Shown piece by piece: positions 1-6,439 of a stretch of 6,439 bases of DNA. The stretch comes from Nitrospirota bacterium. Its GTDB lineage: Bacteria; Nitrospirota; Thermodesulfovibrionia; Thermodesulfovibrionales; Magnetobacteriaceae. Below the pieces are notes generated by a model that was not told the origin of the DNA, made no database searches, and was given only the letters and a program-made list of their open reading frames with translations. The number at the start of each line of letters is the position of its first letter. Position 1 is the first letter of the stretch. The stretch is from positions 1-6,439 of the forward strand of contig JADFXZ010000125.1 in the NCBI GenBank assembly GCA_015233265.1. Reading direction: 5' to 3'. The translations under genes and the position numbers were made by a program.

Positions 1-42
1 TATCATCCCGTCGGCTACGGCAACAGACCAAACACCTAAGCG

Positions 43-345
43 GTGCCCTTCGAGGCATTTGTACTGGCCCATGAAGAGAAAAAGCCGTATGACCTTATTT
101 GCCTCGATATAATGATGCCCGTAATGGATGGGAACGAGGCGCTGATGCAAATGCGGCAATACGAAGAGCAAAACGGCCTGACCATGCCTTCACAAGAGGC
201 TAAGATAGTGATGACCACCGCCCTTGACCACCCAAAGGACATTATAAAGGCTTTCTACAAGGGAGGGTGTACTGCATATCTGACAAAGCCTATAACTAAA
301 AAGGCGCTTGTTGAGCAGTTGAAAGACATAGGCGTACTGAATTGA
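43..345 (+). CDS. CheY-like response regulator receiver domain, N-terminal part missing or broken
   Basis: This is a single-domain receiver that would accept a phosphoryl group from a histidine kinase in the cytoplasm. From the GTG at 43 (residue 1), the phospho-acceptor Asp is D22 in LICLDIMMP, followed by MDG. The switch Thr is T58/T59 in VMTTAL, and the conserved Lys is K82 in LTKPI. The FYKGG..AYL..PI ending is typical of stand-alone CheY-like regulators of about 120 residues. The 100 residues seen lack beta-1 and the acidic pair that binds Mg2+, so about 40-50 N-terminal residues are missing. The same frame has a TAA at 37-39, and the GTG at 43 has no ribosome site before it, so it is not a convincing true start. 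Upstream codons 16-24 read YGN, as expected just before this point in the family, which suggests a frameshifted or decayed gene or a sequencing error. There is no output domain. It may belong with the kinases downstream. Confidence 0.78.
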   Translation: MPFEAFVLAHEEKKPYDLICLDIMMPVMDGNEALMQMRQYEEQNGLTMPSQEAKIVMTTALDHPKDIIKAFYKGGCTAYLTKPITKKALVEQLKDIGVLN

Positions 346-411
346 TCGTTTTGTATTCAGAGTAACACACGTAAGGGGGCTAAAGGGGAAAGGGCAGGCT
401 TGCGTTGATGT

Positions 412-442
412 TGACATCCTTCGAATCAAACTCCTGATGTCA
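412..442. repeat. 7-bp inverted repeat, possible operator or leader hairpin
   Basis: TGACATC at 412-418 is the exact reverse complement of GATGTCA at 436-442, with 17 bases between them. The left arm also forms a second short palindrome, GATGT-TG-ACATC, at 407-418, so TGATGT occurs twice in direct orientation (406-411 and 435-440). The spacing of the two TGATGT copies is 29 bases. No T tract follows, so this is not an intrinsic terminator. Its position 45-75 bases before the kinase start fits a regulator site or an RNA hairpin, but a 7-bp repeat can arise by chance. Confidence 0.3.
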
Positions 443-473
443 GATTAACTGAGATAACGATATGAATGACCGC

Positions 474-478
474 TGGAG
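474..478 (+). promoter_or_regulatory. Ribosome binding site that favours the kinase start at 487
   Basis: TGGAG at 474-478 lies 8 bases before the ATG at 487. The alternative in-frame ATG at 466 has only a weak GAG about 12 bases upstream. The site lies inside the longer reading frame and is the main reason to choose 487 as the start. Confidence 0.55.
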
Positions 479-486
479 CATCGAAT

Positions 487-2391
487 ATGACTAACTATTT
501 AAGCAATAGGCGTTTAACAGTTATTATGTTGCTAATTACGCTTATCTTTTCGATAGTTACAGCAGTTTGGACAAAAAACAGGACAATAAGAAAGATCCAT
601 AAAAACGCGATAGAATACTTAAACACGTATAACAATTATCTATTAGACAAGATGAAAGCCTATATCTCCTACCCTAAAATATTATCCCATAGACCGCATG
701 TCATCGAAGAGCTGAGGCATCCCGGTCAACAACTGAACGAATATTTAGCTCAATTCAATCAGGACATCGGGTTGTCCATAGTTTTTATAATGAATAAGAA
801 TGGTGTCGTTGTCGCCTCAAGCAACTATAAGGACTCCAGCAGTTTTGTCGGCAAAAATTTTAGTTTCAGAGAATATTTCCAAAACGCCATGAAAGGGATG
901 CCCTCAGACCAGATATCCTTTGGCATATTAACAAGAATCGTTGGGTTTTTTAGGTCGCATCCGGTAATGGATGGCGATGAGGTAATCGGAGTTGTCGTGA
1001 TTAAATATGATATACAATACGATATGGATCAAATTGCACCTAAAAACACTGGAGAACACATGATACTGATGGTTGCGGATGACTACGAGGTTGTTTTTCA
1101 CGCCAGTGATAAGAAATTTCTTTTTCATACAATACATAAGTTACCGGAGGATACCTTAAAGACGATTAAAGAGTCTAAGAGATACGCCGATGAGCCGTTG
1201 CCGTCTTTGCCGATTGTAAAGGAGTCAGAAGAAGATGGGTTGAAATTTGTCACAATCCGCCATTCGGAGCAATCAGAGATACAAAATACCGGCACTGACT
1301 ATCTGATGGTAGGTACGTCTGGCAAGACTATTGGATGGAATGTTCATTTGCTTGTTGAATTATCCGGTGTCAGGTATGAAATATATAAGAATGTCGTATT
1401 TGTGTTACTTTCTATGATTTTAATATATTCAGTTGGTGCATTCACAATCTTTAGAATTAAAAAAGGACACGAGCTTAATCAATACCGGCAACACCTCGAA
1501 GAGCTTGTCAAAGAGCGAACCAGCGCCCTGACACAGGCCAACGAGCAGCTCCGTGACGAGATAAATAAGAGAAAGGCGCTGCTTTCGGAGTTAGAAACGG
1601 CTTACGATGACCTCAAAAAGAGTCAGGATCATCTTATTCAATCTGAAAAGATGGCCGCTCTTGGAGGGCTGGTAGCCGGTGTGGCACATGAGATTAACAC
1701 ACCTATCGGCATTGGCATAACCGGGGCGTCTCATTTTAATGAGATAACAAAGGCTGTGGCCGCTTCTGTGAATGATGGGACAATCACCAGGACAAAGATG
1801 GATGAGTATATCGCAGACGCTGCCGATATAAGCGCCCTTATTCTGAAAAACCTGATTCGCACGGGGGAACTTATTAAGAGTTTCAAGATGGTCGCCGCCG
1901 ACCAACTCCGTGAGCAAAGAAGGCAATTTAATATAAAGCAATATCTTAACGATATTATTTTAAGCCTGCAGCCGAGGCTTAAAAGGACTTCCCACGCAAT
2001 CAAGATAAACTGCGAAGAGTCTTCGGCGTTGGATAGTTATCCAGGGGCATTTGCCCAGGTAATAACTAATCTGATAATGAACTCACTTGTCCACGCCTAT
2101 GACACCGGTCAACAGGGCAATATTACAATAGATGTCACAAAAACTGATGACTCCGTCACAATCACCTATAAAGATGATGGAAAGGGTATTGGCGCTGAGA
2201 ATATAAAAAAGATATTCGACCCATTTTTTACCACGAACAGGGGCGGCGGTGGTACTGGACTTGGCCTGAATATATGTTATAATGTAGTAACGCAGACACT
2301 AAAGGGCACTATAGTTTGTGAGAGCGTGGAGGGCGAAGGTGTTGCCTTTATACTCAACGTCCCCTGTGCGGCAAAGGAGACAGCTGCATGA
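487..2391 (+). CDS. Membrane sensor histidine kinase, Cache-like sensor + HisKA + HATPase (DctB-like layout)
   Basis: This is an inner-membrane histidine kinase of 634 residues counted from the ATG at 487. An N-terminal membrane anchor (about 11-28) is followed by an extracytoplasmic region (about 30-300). Its VFIMNKNGVVVASSN stretch, GKNFSFREYF and later VIGVVVIKYD match the double-Cache fold of small-molecule sensors such as the DctB group. A second membrane span (about 302-322) leads to a coiled-coil linker (about 330-389). The H box GVAHEINTP carries the phospho-acceptor His401. The ATPase domain shows the N box (N528, N532), G1 DDGKGIG (D563), F box FDPFF (577-581) and G2 GTGLGL (589-594), so it looks catalytically complete. 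The ligand cannot be read from the sequence. An in-frame ATG at 466 would add seven residues, but 487 has the better ribosome site. The stop overlaps the next start (ATGA), indicating translational coupling with the hybrid kinase. The first half is much more AT-rich than the kinase half. Confidence 0.93.
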   Translation: MTNYLSNRRLTVIMLLITLIFSIVTAVWTKNRTIRKIHKNAIEYLNTYNNYLLDKMKAYISYPKILSHRPHVIEELRHPGQQLNEYLAQFNQDIGLSIVFIMNKNGVVVASSNYKDSSSFVGKNFSFREYFQNAMKGMPSDQISFGILTRIVGFFRSHPVMDGDEVIGVVVIKYDIQYDMDQIAPKNTGEHMILMVADDYEVVFHASDKKFLFHTIHKLPEDTLKTIKESKRYADEPLPSLPIVKESEEDGLKFVTIRHSEQSEIQNTGTDYLMVGTSGKTIGWNVHLLVELSGVRYEIYKNVVFVLLSMILIYSVGAFTIFRIKKGHELNQYRQHLEELVKERTSALTQANEQLRDEINKRKALLSELETAYDDLKKSQDHLIQSEKMAALGGLVAGVAHEINTPIGIGITGASHFNEITKAVAASVNDGTITRTKMDEYIADAADISALILKNLIRTGELIKSFKMVAADQLREQRRQFNIKQYLNDIILSLQPRLKRTSHAIKINCEESSALDSYPGAFAQVITNLIMNSLVHAYDTGQQGNITIDVTKTDDSVTITYKDDGKGIGAENIKKIFDPFFTTNRGGGGTGLGLNICYNVVTQTLKGTIVCESVEGEGVAFILNVPCAAKETAA

Positions 2392-3923
2392 TTAGCGATG
2401 ACGACAAGCTCGTATTGAGCGAAAGCTCTCAGGACACACCCCCTGAGCCAGCGCAAAGATGGAAGATACTGATAGTCGACGACGAGACTGAGGTACATGA
2501 GATGACTAGGCTGGTGCTGAGGCATTTTGTCTATGACGGCAAGCCCCTTGAGTTTCTCAGCGCATACTCCGGCCAAGAGGTAGATATTATCATGGCTAAA
2601 TATCCAGATATCGCCGTCATTCTCTTAGATGTTGTCATGGAAGACGATAATTCGGGGCTTGCCGTCACAAAATATATCAGAGAGCAACTCAATAACAATC
2701 TCGTAAGGATTATTCTCAGGACAGGGCAGCCCGGTCAGACCCCTAAACAGCAGGTTATTGTCCAATACGACATAAACGGCTTCATGGAAAAAGGCGCATT
2801 GACCAGTGAGGAGTTTAAAGTCTCTTTATTGTTAGCCTTAAAGACTTATCGGGACATCATAGCCCTCGATAACAGTAAAAGGCAGATTGAAAAGGCAAAC
2901 GCAGACAATATAAAGACAGGTTTGCAGTTAACCACGCTGCTTGCCTCGGTTAAAGACATGATTAGCATTAAGGACATTGACGGGAGATTCGTTTTAGTAA
3001 ATAAGGCATTTAGTGAGTTTATTGGATTAGATGAGCGGGAAATCATAGGCAAGGCATATGAAGAGCTCTTCCCGCAGGCCTTTGCAAAGAAAGAAAGGGA
3101 AAGTGACCGCGAGGTGTTGGATACACTGCAGGCAGTTCAAGTCGAACACGCGTTAACCAGCACCAAAGGGACAATTTATATTGAAACAATCAAAAATCCG
3201 ATATGTACAGACACCGGTGACGTCTTTGGGGCTGTTGCCGTCTCAAGGGACATTACGCAGCGCAAGCTGCTTGAGAAACAAACGTTATCGTCGTTGAAAG
3301 AAAAGGAGATTCTTCTTAAAGAGGTGCACCATAGGGTAAAAAATAACCTGCAGATTATATCGAGCCTGCTCTATCTGCAATCGATAGCCCTGAAAAATAC
3401 CAGTCCGCTTGAGGTTCTCTCCGAAAGCTGCAATCGTATCCGCTCTATGGCGCTGGTACACGAAAAACTGTATAAATCAGAGAATCTTGCCACAATCGAC
3501 TTTGGGCAGTATATCATGGAGCTGGCCTCAGACATTCTATATTCCTTTGGGCAAGCTGGCGGCAAGGTAACCCTCGATATAAAATACGACAATATCTTGC
3601 TGGATGTGGAGATATCGATTCCCTGTGGTTTAATCATAAACGAACTTGTCTCTAACGCGGTAAAATATGCCTTTGCCGGAAATGCCAGAAATAATAAAAA
3701 TGTAGTGCGCATAAGCCTAAATGAGAGCGCTGACGGTATGCTGAGTCTAATTATTAGCGACAACGGCGTGGGAATACCAAAAGATATGGATATTTTCAAT
3801 ACCGATTCATTAGGGATGAAGCTCGTCAACAACCTCGTGAAGCAGATTAAGGGGCGGCTGGAGTTATCCAGCGGCGCAGGGACTGAGTTTAAGATAACAT
3901 TTCAAAAGCGGCCCTATGAATAA
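2388..3923 (+). CDS. Soluble hybrid kinase: receiver - PAS - HisKA_2 - HATPase
   Basis: This is a cytoplasmic signalling protein of 511 residues with no membrane segment. An N-terminal receiver (about 26-155) has the acidic pair D31/D32, phospho-acceptor D81 in ILLDVVM, switch T112 in LRTGQPGQ and K135 in MEKG. The LRTGQPGQ..Q..IVQYDIN signature resembles receivers usually fused to DUF3369, but that domain is absent here. A PAS domain follows (about 180-292, SIKDIDGRFVLVNKAF and VSRDITQRK). The kinase is of the HisKA_2 class: KEVHHRVKNNLQ with probable phospho-acceptor His315. Its ATPase domain has an N box with N418 and N423, G1 DNGVGIP (D458) and a G2-like SLGMKLV. The ATG at 2388 overlaps the stop of the membrane kinase gene by 4 bases, and AAAGGAG at 2373-2379 lies 8 bases upstream, so the start is firm. 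The receiver probably takes phosphate from the membrane kinase and modulates this protein's own kinase. That link is inference. Confidence 0.93.
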   Translation: MISDDDKLVLSESSQDTPPEPAQRWKILIVDDETEVHEMTRLVLRHFVYDGKPLEFLSAYSGQEVDIIMAKYPDIAVILLDVVMEDDNSGLAVTKYIREQLNNNLVRIILRTGQPGQTPKQQVIVQYDINGFMEKGALTSEEFKVSLLLALKTYRDIIALDNSKRQIEKANADNIKTGLQLTTLLASVKDMISIKDIDGRFVLVNKAFSEFIGLDEREIIGKAYEELFPQAFAKKERESDREVLDTLQAVQVEHALTSTKGTIYIETIKNPICTDTGDVFGAVAVSRDITQRKLLEKQTLSSLKEKEILLKEVHHRVKNNLQIISSLLYLQSIALKNTSPLEVLSESCNRIRSMALVHEKLYKSENLATIDFGQYIMELASDILYSFGQAGGKVTLDIKYDNILLDVEISIPCGLIINELVSNAVKYAFAGNARNNKNVVRISLNESADGMLSLIISDNGVGIPKDMDIFNTDSLGMKLVNNLVKQIKGRLELSSGAGTEFKITFQKRPYE

Positions 3924-3952
3924 AGAGCCGCAGGCTGTGGAGGAATCAGGCA

Positions 3953-4846
3953 ATGGATAACGACGATAGGTTTGACCCTAATGTTTTTAACGATTTATTT
4001 AAGAAATTTCATGACGCGGCTGACGACCTGGGCGACCTCGACAAGAAGTCGGGGATGAAATGCTGGGAATTCCTAAATTGTCCACAGGATGTGATGAGAA
4101 AATGTCCGGCCGTGCTGCAAAACGCCGAGCGCAAGTGCTGGCTTGTAGCGGGGTCATTAAGCGGACGAAAGGATACACCTCCGCACTGCACACGATTAGG
4201 TTCATGTAAACAGTGTGACTTCTACAAGGCCGTCAAACATACAACAGACGACGAGCTTGACAAGGTTTCAATCCTGATTGTCGAGGACGAGGCAATTGTG
4301 TCGATGGAGATACAGGAGAGGGTGAAAAGGCTTGGCTACCGGGTATGCGACACCGTGTCAACCGGTGAGTTGGCTATAGAAAAAGCTGGGGAAAAGCACC
4401 CTGACTTAGTGCTGATGGATATCAGATTAGAAGGACAAATGGACGGTATCGAGGCTGCTGAGGTAATTAAGAAGCAGTTGGCAATACCCGTGGTTTACCT
4501 GACCGCCAACTCGGATGACAAAACCCTGTTGAGGGCCAAGATGACAGAACCATTTGGTTTTATCCTGAAACCATTCCATGAGCGGGACTTGCGTACTAAT
4601 ATTGAAATGGCACTGTACAGGCACAAAGTCGCTGAAGAGTCGTCAATACAGAAGAAGATGGCTGAGCGGCTTATACACAGGACTACCGAAGAGGCAAATC
4701 AAGAAAACATCAGGCTTGCTGACGAGATAATCAGAAACACAAAGCTGGCCCTCACTGAAGGCTCCCCCGAGTCACAGAAAGGGTATCTGAAGAGGCTCTG
4801 CCAGTATGCGGAAAGTCTTACCGCAAGGTTACAGAAGAAACCATGA
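3953..4846 (+). CDS. Response regulator with N-terminal Cys-rich two-CW type domain and helical tail
   Basis: This is a cytoplasmic protein of 297 residues. An acidic leader (1-34) precedes a cysteine-rich segment (about 37-92) with two Cys-Trp pairs (C37-W38 and C62-W63) and C43, C51, C79, C85 and C88, ending in CKQCDFYK. The pattern matches the two-CW type domain, whose function is not established. Seven cysteines suggest metal or redox binding, which is inference. A receiver follows (about 105-228) with E111/D112, phospho-acceptor D156 in LVLMDIRL, T184 in VYLTAN and K206 in LKPF. Its GFILKPF..RDL...IEMALYRHK ending is typical of regulators paired with PAS kinases. The tail (229-297) is charged and mostly helical, with no recognised output domain or DNA-binding motif. 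The start is supported by GGAGGA at 3939-3944, 8 bases before the ATG. The gene lies 29 bases after the hybrid kinase and is very probably in the same operon, a likely phosphoryl target of that kinase. Confidence 0.9.
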   Translation: MDNDDRFDPNVFNDLFKKFHDAADDLGDLDKKSGMKCWEFLNCPQDVMRKCPAVLQNAERKCWLVAGSLSGRKDTPPHCTRLGSCKQCDFYKAVKHTTDDELDKVSILIVEDEAIVSMEIQERVKRLGYRVCDTVSTGELAIEKAGEKHPDLVLMDIRLEGQMDGIEAAEVIKKQLAIPVVYLTANSDDKTLLRAKMTEPFGFILKPFHERDLRTNIEMALYRHKVAEESSIQKKMAERLIHRTTEEANQENIRLADEIIRNTKLALTEGSPESQKGYLKRLCQYAESLTARLQKKP

Positions 4847-4879
4847 GGAAGCTCCCGATGCCTGATGTATATATAGCTG

Positions 4880-6439
4880 CTATTTAATTTCTGTGAAATT
4901 ACTAAAATCATTGAATTTTTTATAACTTTCATATGCCAGCGGGTCGTCCGTGACCTTGTAAACATTGTATCCGACGGTATGATAGCCCTTAGGGCCGATT
5001 TTTAATACATATCTCCAATTGGACAGCAAATCCGGATAATCCTTGAGTGTGACAATTGTAGTGAATTTGTATTCCTTGAAAAAGGCAAAAAGTCTTGCCC
5101 CATAGTCGTAGTCTCTGTTTATCATAAAGCCCTTGCGCCTTGCATAGTAGAGAATGCTTGGATTCCATAGGTGGTCGGCAATAATAATGTACTCATCCGG
5201 GGGGGTTATAATCTTTAAGAAGTCGCTTATAGTGCTTGTGCTGTATTTGTTCTTAATCAGTGGGGTATTTAAATATGCCTTTGCCGTGCCTATGTAATAA
5301 TATCCGATGACCGTAATGAGGGCGGCACAAAGACATCCCTTTAAGTGTATACCCGTTGTTGGTTTATCGTTTTTCAGAAGGACGAAAAAGATATGGTAGA
5401 TGGCAAACCCCGCCGCCACAGCTAAAAACGGTGTAAGCGCCATAGGGTAATAATTATGTGCCCTGTATAAATTAAAAAAGATACAAATCGTTAAAAACAT
5501 ACCGGCAAGGCTGGTGTAAACAAATTCCAGATGCCTTGACGGATGCCTCAGCGCAAATACTGCGCCAGCGGGTACAATCACAAATGTCAGGGCAGTAAAC
5601 GGCCTTATATGACCGGCAATGGTTATCCAGTTGCCTAATTGTGCCCTCTGACTCCATGTGCCATAGTTCCATGCCTCCAAGTTGTCCGAAACGAGCCATT
5701 TGGTGAATAGAGAAGCGTTTTTGACGTTATCCGCATGAATCGTCCAGAGGAGACCGGCGGCAAACGGCAGGATAATTGCCGTTAAGAGTTTAATAAGAAA
5801 GACTTTTTCATTGAACACATAAAACAAAAGCCCGTATCCATTCTTGTTAGAGTTATTCCACAGTTGTTTTCCGAGGAAATACGATAGAGGAAACACAACA
5901 ACCGGCATGGTGGTTATCTTTATCAGATATCCAAGAGCACCGCAGACAACTGCGCCTAAGAGCGTGAAGAACCCGCCGTTGTTGTGAAGCAGCCGCATAA
6001 AAAAGTAAAAATACCCCATGGCAAAGGCAACAGAGGCATAGTCTATCATGCTTGTGCGGCTCCAGAATATCGTATATGGTGACAATACATAACACAGAAC
6101 AATCGTAAAGGTTATTCCTCGTTCAAGGAAGAAACTGCGGCACAGGATAAATAAAAAAAACGCTGACAGATAAAAGAAAAAAATATTTGTCAGTCTGGCC
6201 GCTATGTCTATATCAGCTAGTCCCGCTTTAACTATCAGCGCTGCCGTAGCCTGAAACAGAGGAAACTCAAAAGGCGCCTGCCATGGCGGGCCAAAGACAG
6301 CAGTCTGGTACGAAAAAACATCTATTCCCTCCTTGACGAATGTACATATGGTGATAGCGGTCTGTGTTTGGCGAAAGCCGTTCTCTTCCAATATCGGCGA
6401 GGCTATGTTTACTACCCGCACTGACAAGGAAAATATAAC
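4880..6439 (-). CDS. Polytopic GT39/PMT_2-like membrane glycosyltransferase, 5' end beyond window
   Basis: This is a membrane protein related to polyprenyl-phosphate-sugar glycosyltransferases (ArnT/PMT group, GT-C fold), which transfer a sugar from a lipid carrier on the outer face of the membrane. A TTG at 6427 could serve as a start, but the frame stays open to the window edge and the family's first membrane helix is cut, so I treat the gene as 5' partial. Numbering from that TTG, the first outer loop reads SPILEENGFRQTQTA, resembling the family's acidic-loop and WRQ motif. About ten hydrophobic spans follow (roughly 80-97, 104-120, 131-146, 153-170, 172-186, 208-228, 276-292, 303-319, 328-350, 364-380). 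The conserved-type AHNYYPMALTP lies at 323-333. A soluble C-terminal region (381-515) completes it. The acceptor and sugar cannot be told. The gene converges on the signalling operon with 33 bases between stops and no obvious shared terminator, so it is probably functionally unrelated. Confidence 0.85.
   Translation of the reverse strand, partial: VIFSLSVRVVNIASPILEENGFRQTQTAITICTFVKEGIDVFSYQTAVFGPPWQAPFEFPLFQATAALIVKAGLADIDIAARLTNIFFFYLSAFFLFILCRSFFLERGITFTIVLCYVLSPYTIFWSRTSMIDYASVAFAMGYFYFFMRLLHNNGGFFTLLGAVVCGALGYLIKITTMPVVVFPLSYFLGKQLWNNSNKNGYGLLFYVFNEKVFLIKLLTAIILPFAAGLLWTIHADNVKNASLFTKWLVSDNLEAWNYGTWSQRAQLGNWITIAGHIRPFTALTFVIVPAGAVFALRHPSRHLEFVYTSLAGMFLTICIFFNLYRAHNYYPMALTPFLAVAAGFAIYHIFFVLLKNDKPTTGIHLKGCLCAALITVIGYYYIGTAKAYLNTPLIKNKYSTSTISDFLKIITPPDEYIIIADHLWNPSILYYARRKGFMINRDYDYGARLFAFFKEYKFTTIVTLKDYPDLLSNWRYVLKIGPKGYHTVGYNVYKVTDDPLAYESYKKFNDFSNFTEIK

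Larger units (their letters stand above)
346..486 (+). other. Intergenic leader between receiver gene and sensor kinase gene
   Basis: This stretch of about 140 bases holds no convincing gene. It contains a purine/G-rich tract at 375-398 (runs of five, four, three and two G), a TTGACA hexamer at 411-416 and an inverted repeat at 412-442. No good -10 hexamer lies 16-19 bases after the TTGACA, so I do not call a promoter. No T-tailed hairpin terminator follows the receiver gene, so read-through into the kinase gene is possible. Confidence 0.5.

Noticed and set aside
411..416. TTGACA as a sigma-70 promoter
   Set aside because: No acceptable -10 hexamer lies 16-19 bases downstream; the best spacing gives sequences such as CTGATG or TGATGT.
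408..437. Nine-codon reading frame in the leader, preceded by AGGGCAGG, as a leader peptide
   Set aside because: It is very short, has no codon run tied to regulation and no attenuator hairpin with a T tract follows. It is probably chance.
466..486. ATG at 466 as start of the membrane kinase
   Set aside because: It adds only seven residues before the membrane anchor and has just a weak GAG about 12 bases upstream, whereas the ATG at 487 has TGGAG 8 bases upstream. It remains possible.
1591..2003. Overlapping - strand reading frames of 116 and 90 codons
   Set aside because: They are antisense to the H box and ATPase region of the membrane kinase and show no domain or ribosome site of their own.
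3371..3832. 153-codon reading frame on the - strand
   Set aside because: It lies entirely inside the well-supported kinase domain of the hybrid kinase on the other strand, and its translation resembles no family I recognise.
4873..4883. ATAGC-T-GCTAT palindrome between the convergent genes as a terminator
   Set aside because: The one-base centre cannot form a hairpin loop, the stem is AT-rich and it overlaps the stop of the - strand gene with no clear T tract.
5472..6095. - strand frames of 75 and 80 codons inside the glycosyltransferase region
   Set aside because: They are out-of-frame shadows of the long membrane protein on the same strand.

Overview
The window holds a compact two-component signalling cluster on the + strand (about 1-4846), followed by one convergent, unrelated membrane glycosyltransferase-like gene on the - strand (4880 to the right edge). 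Coding density is high, base composition is moderate, and AGGAG-type ribosome sites are clear. Stacked multi-domain kinases and receivers plus a cysteine-rich 'two-CW' type domain are common in Desulfobacterota, Nitrospirota and similar environmental bacteria. That placement is an inference from gene style; no phylogenetic marker is present.

Layout. (1) 43-345: the C-terminal two thirds of a CheY-like receiver. Its N-terminal third is not readable in the same frame because of an in-frame TAA at 37-39. (2) 346-486: a leader region with a G-rich tract and a 7-bp inverted repeat around TTGACA. (3) 487-2391: a membrane histidine kinase with an extracytoplasmic Cache-like sensor and a HisKA/HATPase core. 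(4) 2388-3923: a soluble receiver-PAS-HisKA_2-HATPase hybrid kinase, overlapping the previous gene by ATGA. (5) 3953-4846: a response regulator with a seven-cysteine N-terminal domain, a receiver and a helical tail of unknown function. (6) 4880-6439, - strand: a polytopic GT39/PMT_2-like protein whose start lies beyond the window.

The three intact signalling genes look like one transcription unit: a 4-nt overlap, then a 29-nt gap with a strong ribosome site. A plausible scheme, inferred only, is that the membrane kinase senses a small ligand outside the membrane and phosphorylates the receiver at the front of the hybrid kinase. That would tune the hybrid's own HisKA_2 kinase, which in turn would phosphorylate the Cys-rich response regulator and/or the CheY-like protein upstream. 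No protein in the cluster carries a DNA-binding, cyclic-di-GMP or other recognised output domain, so the output is either a protein-protein interaction or encoded elsewhere. The cysteine-rich regulator and this missing output are the most unusual aspects. I see no mobile element, CRISPR array, tRNA or rRNA.
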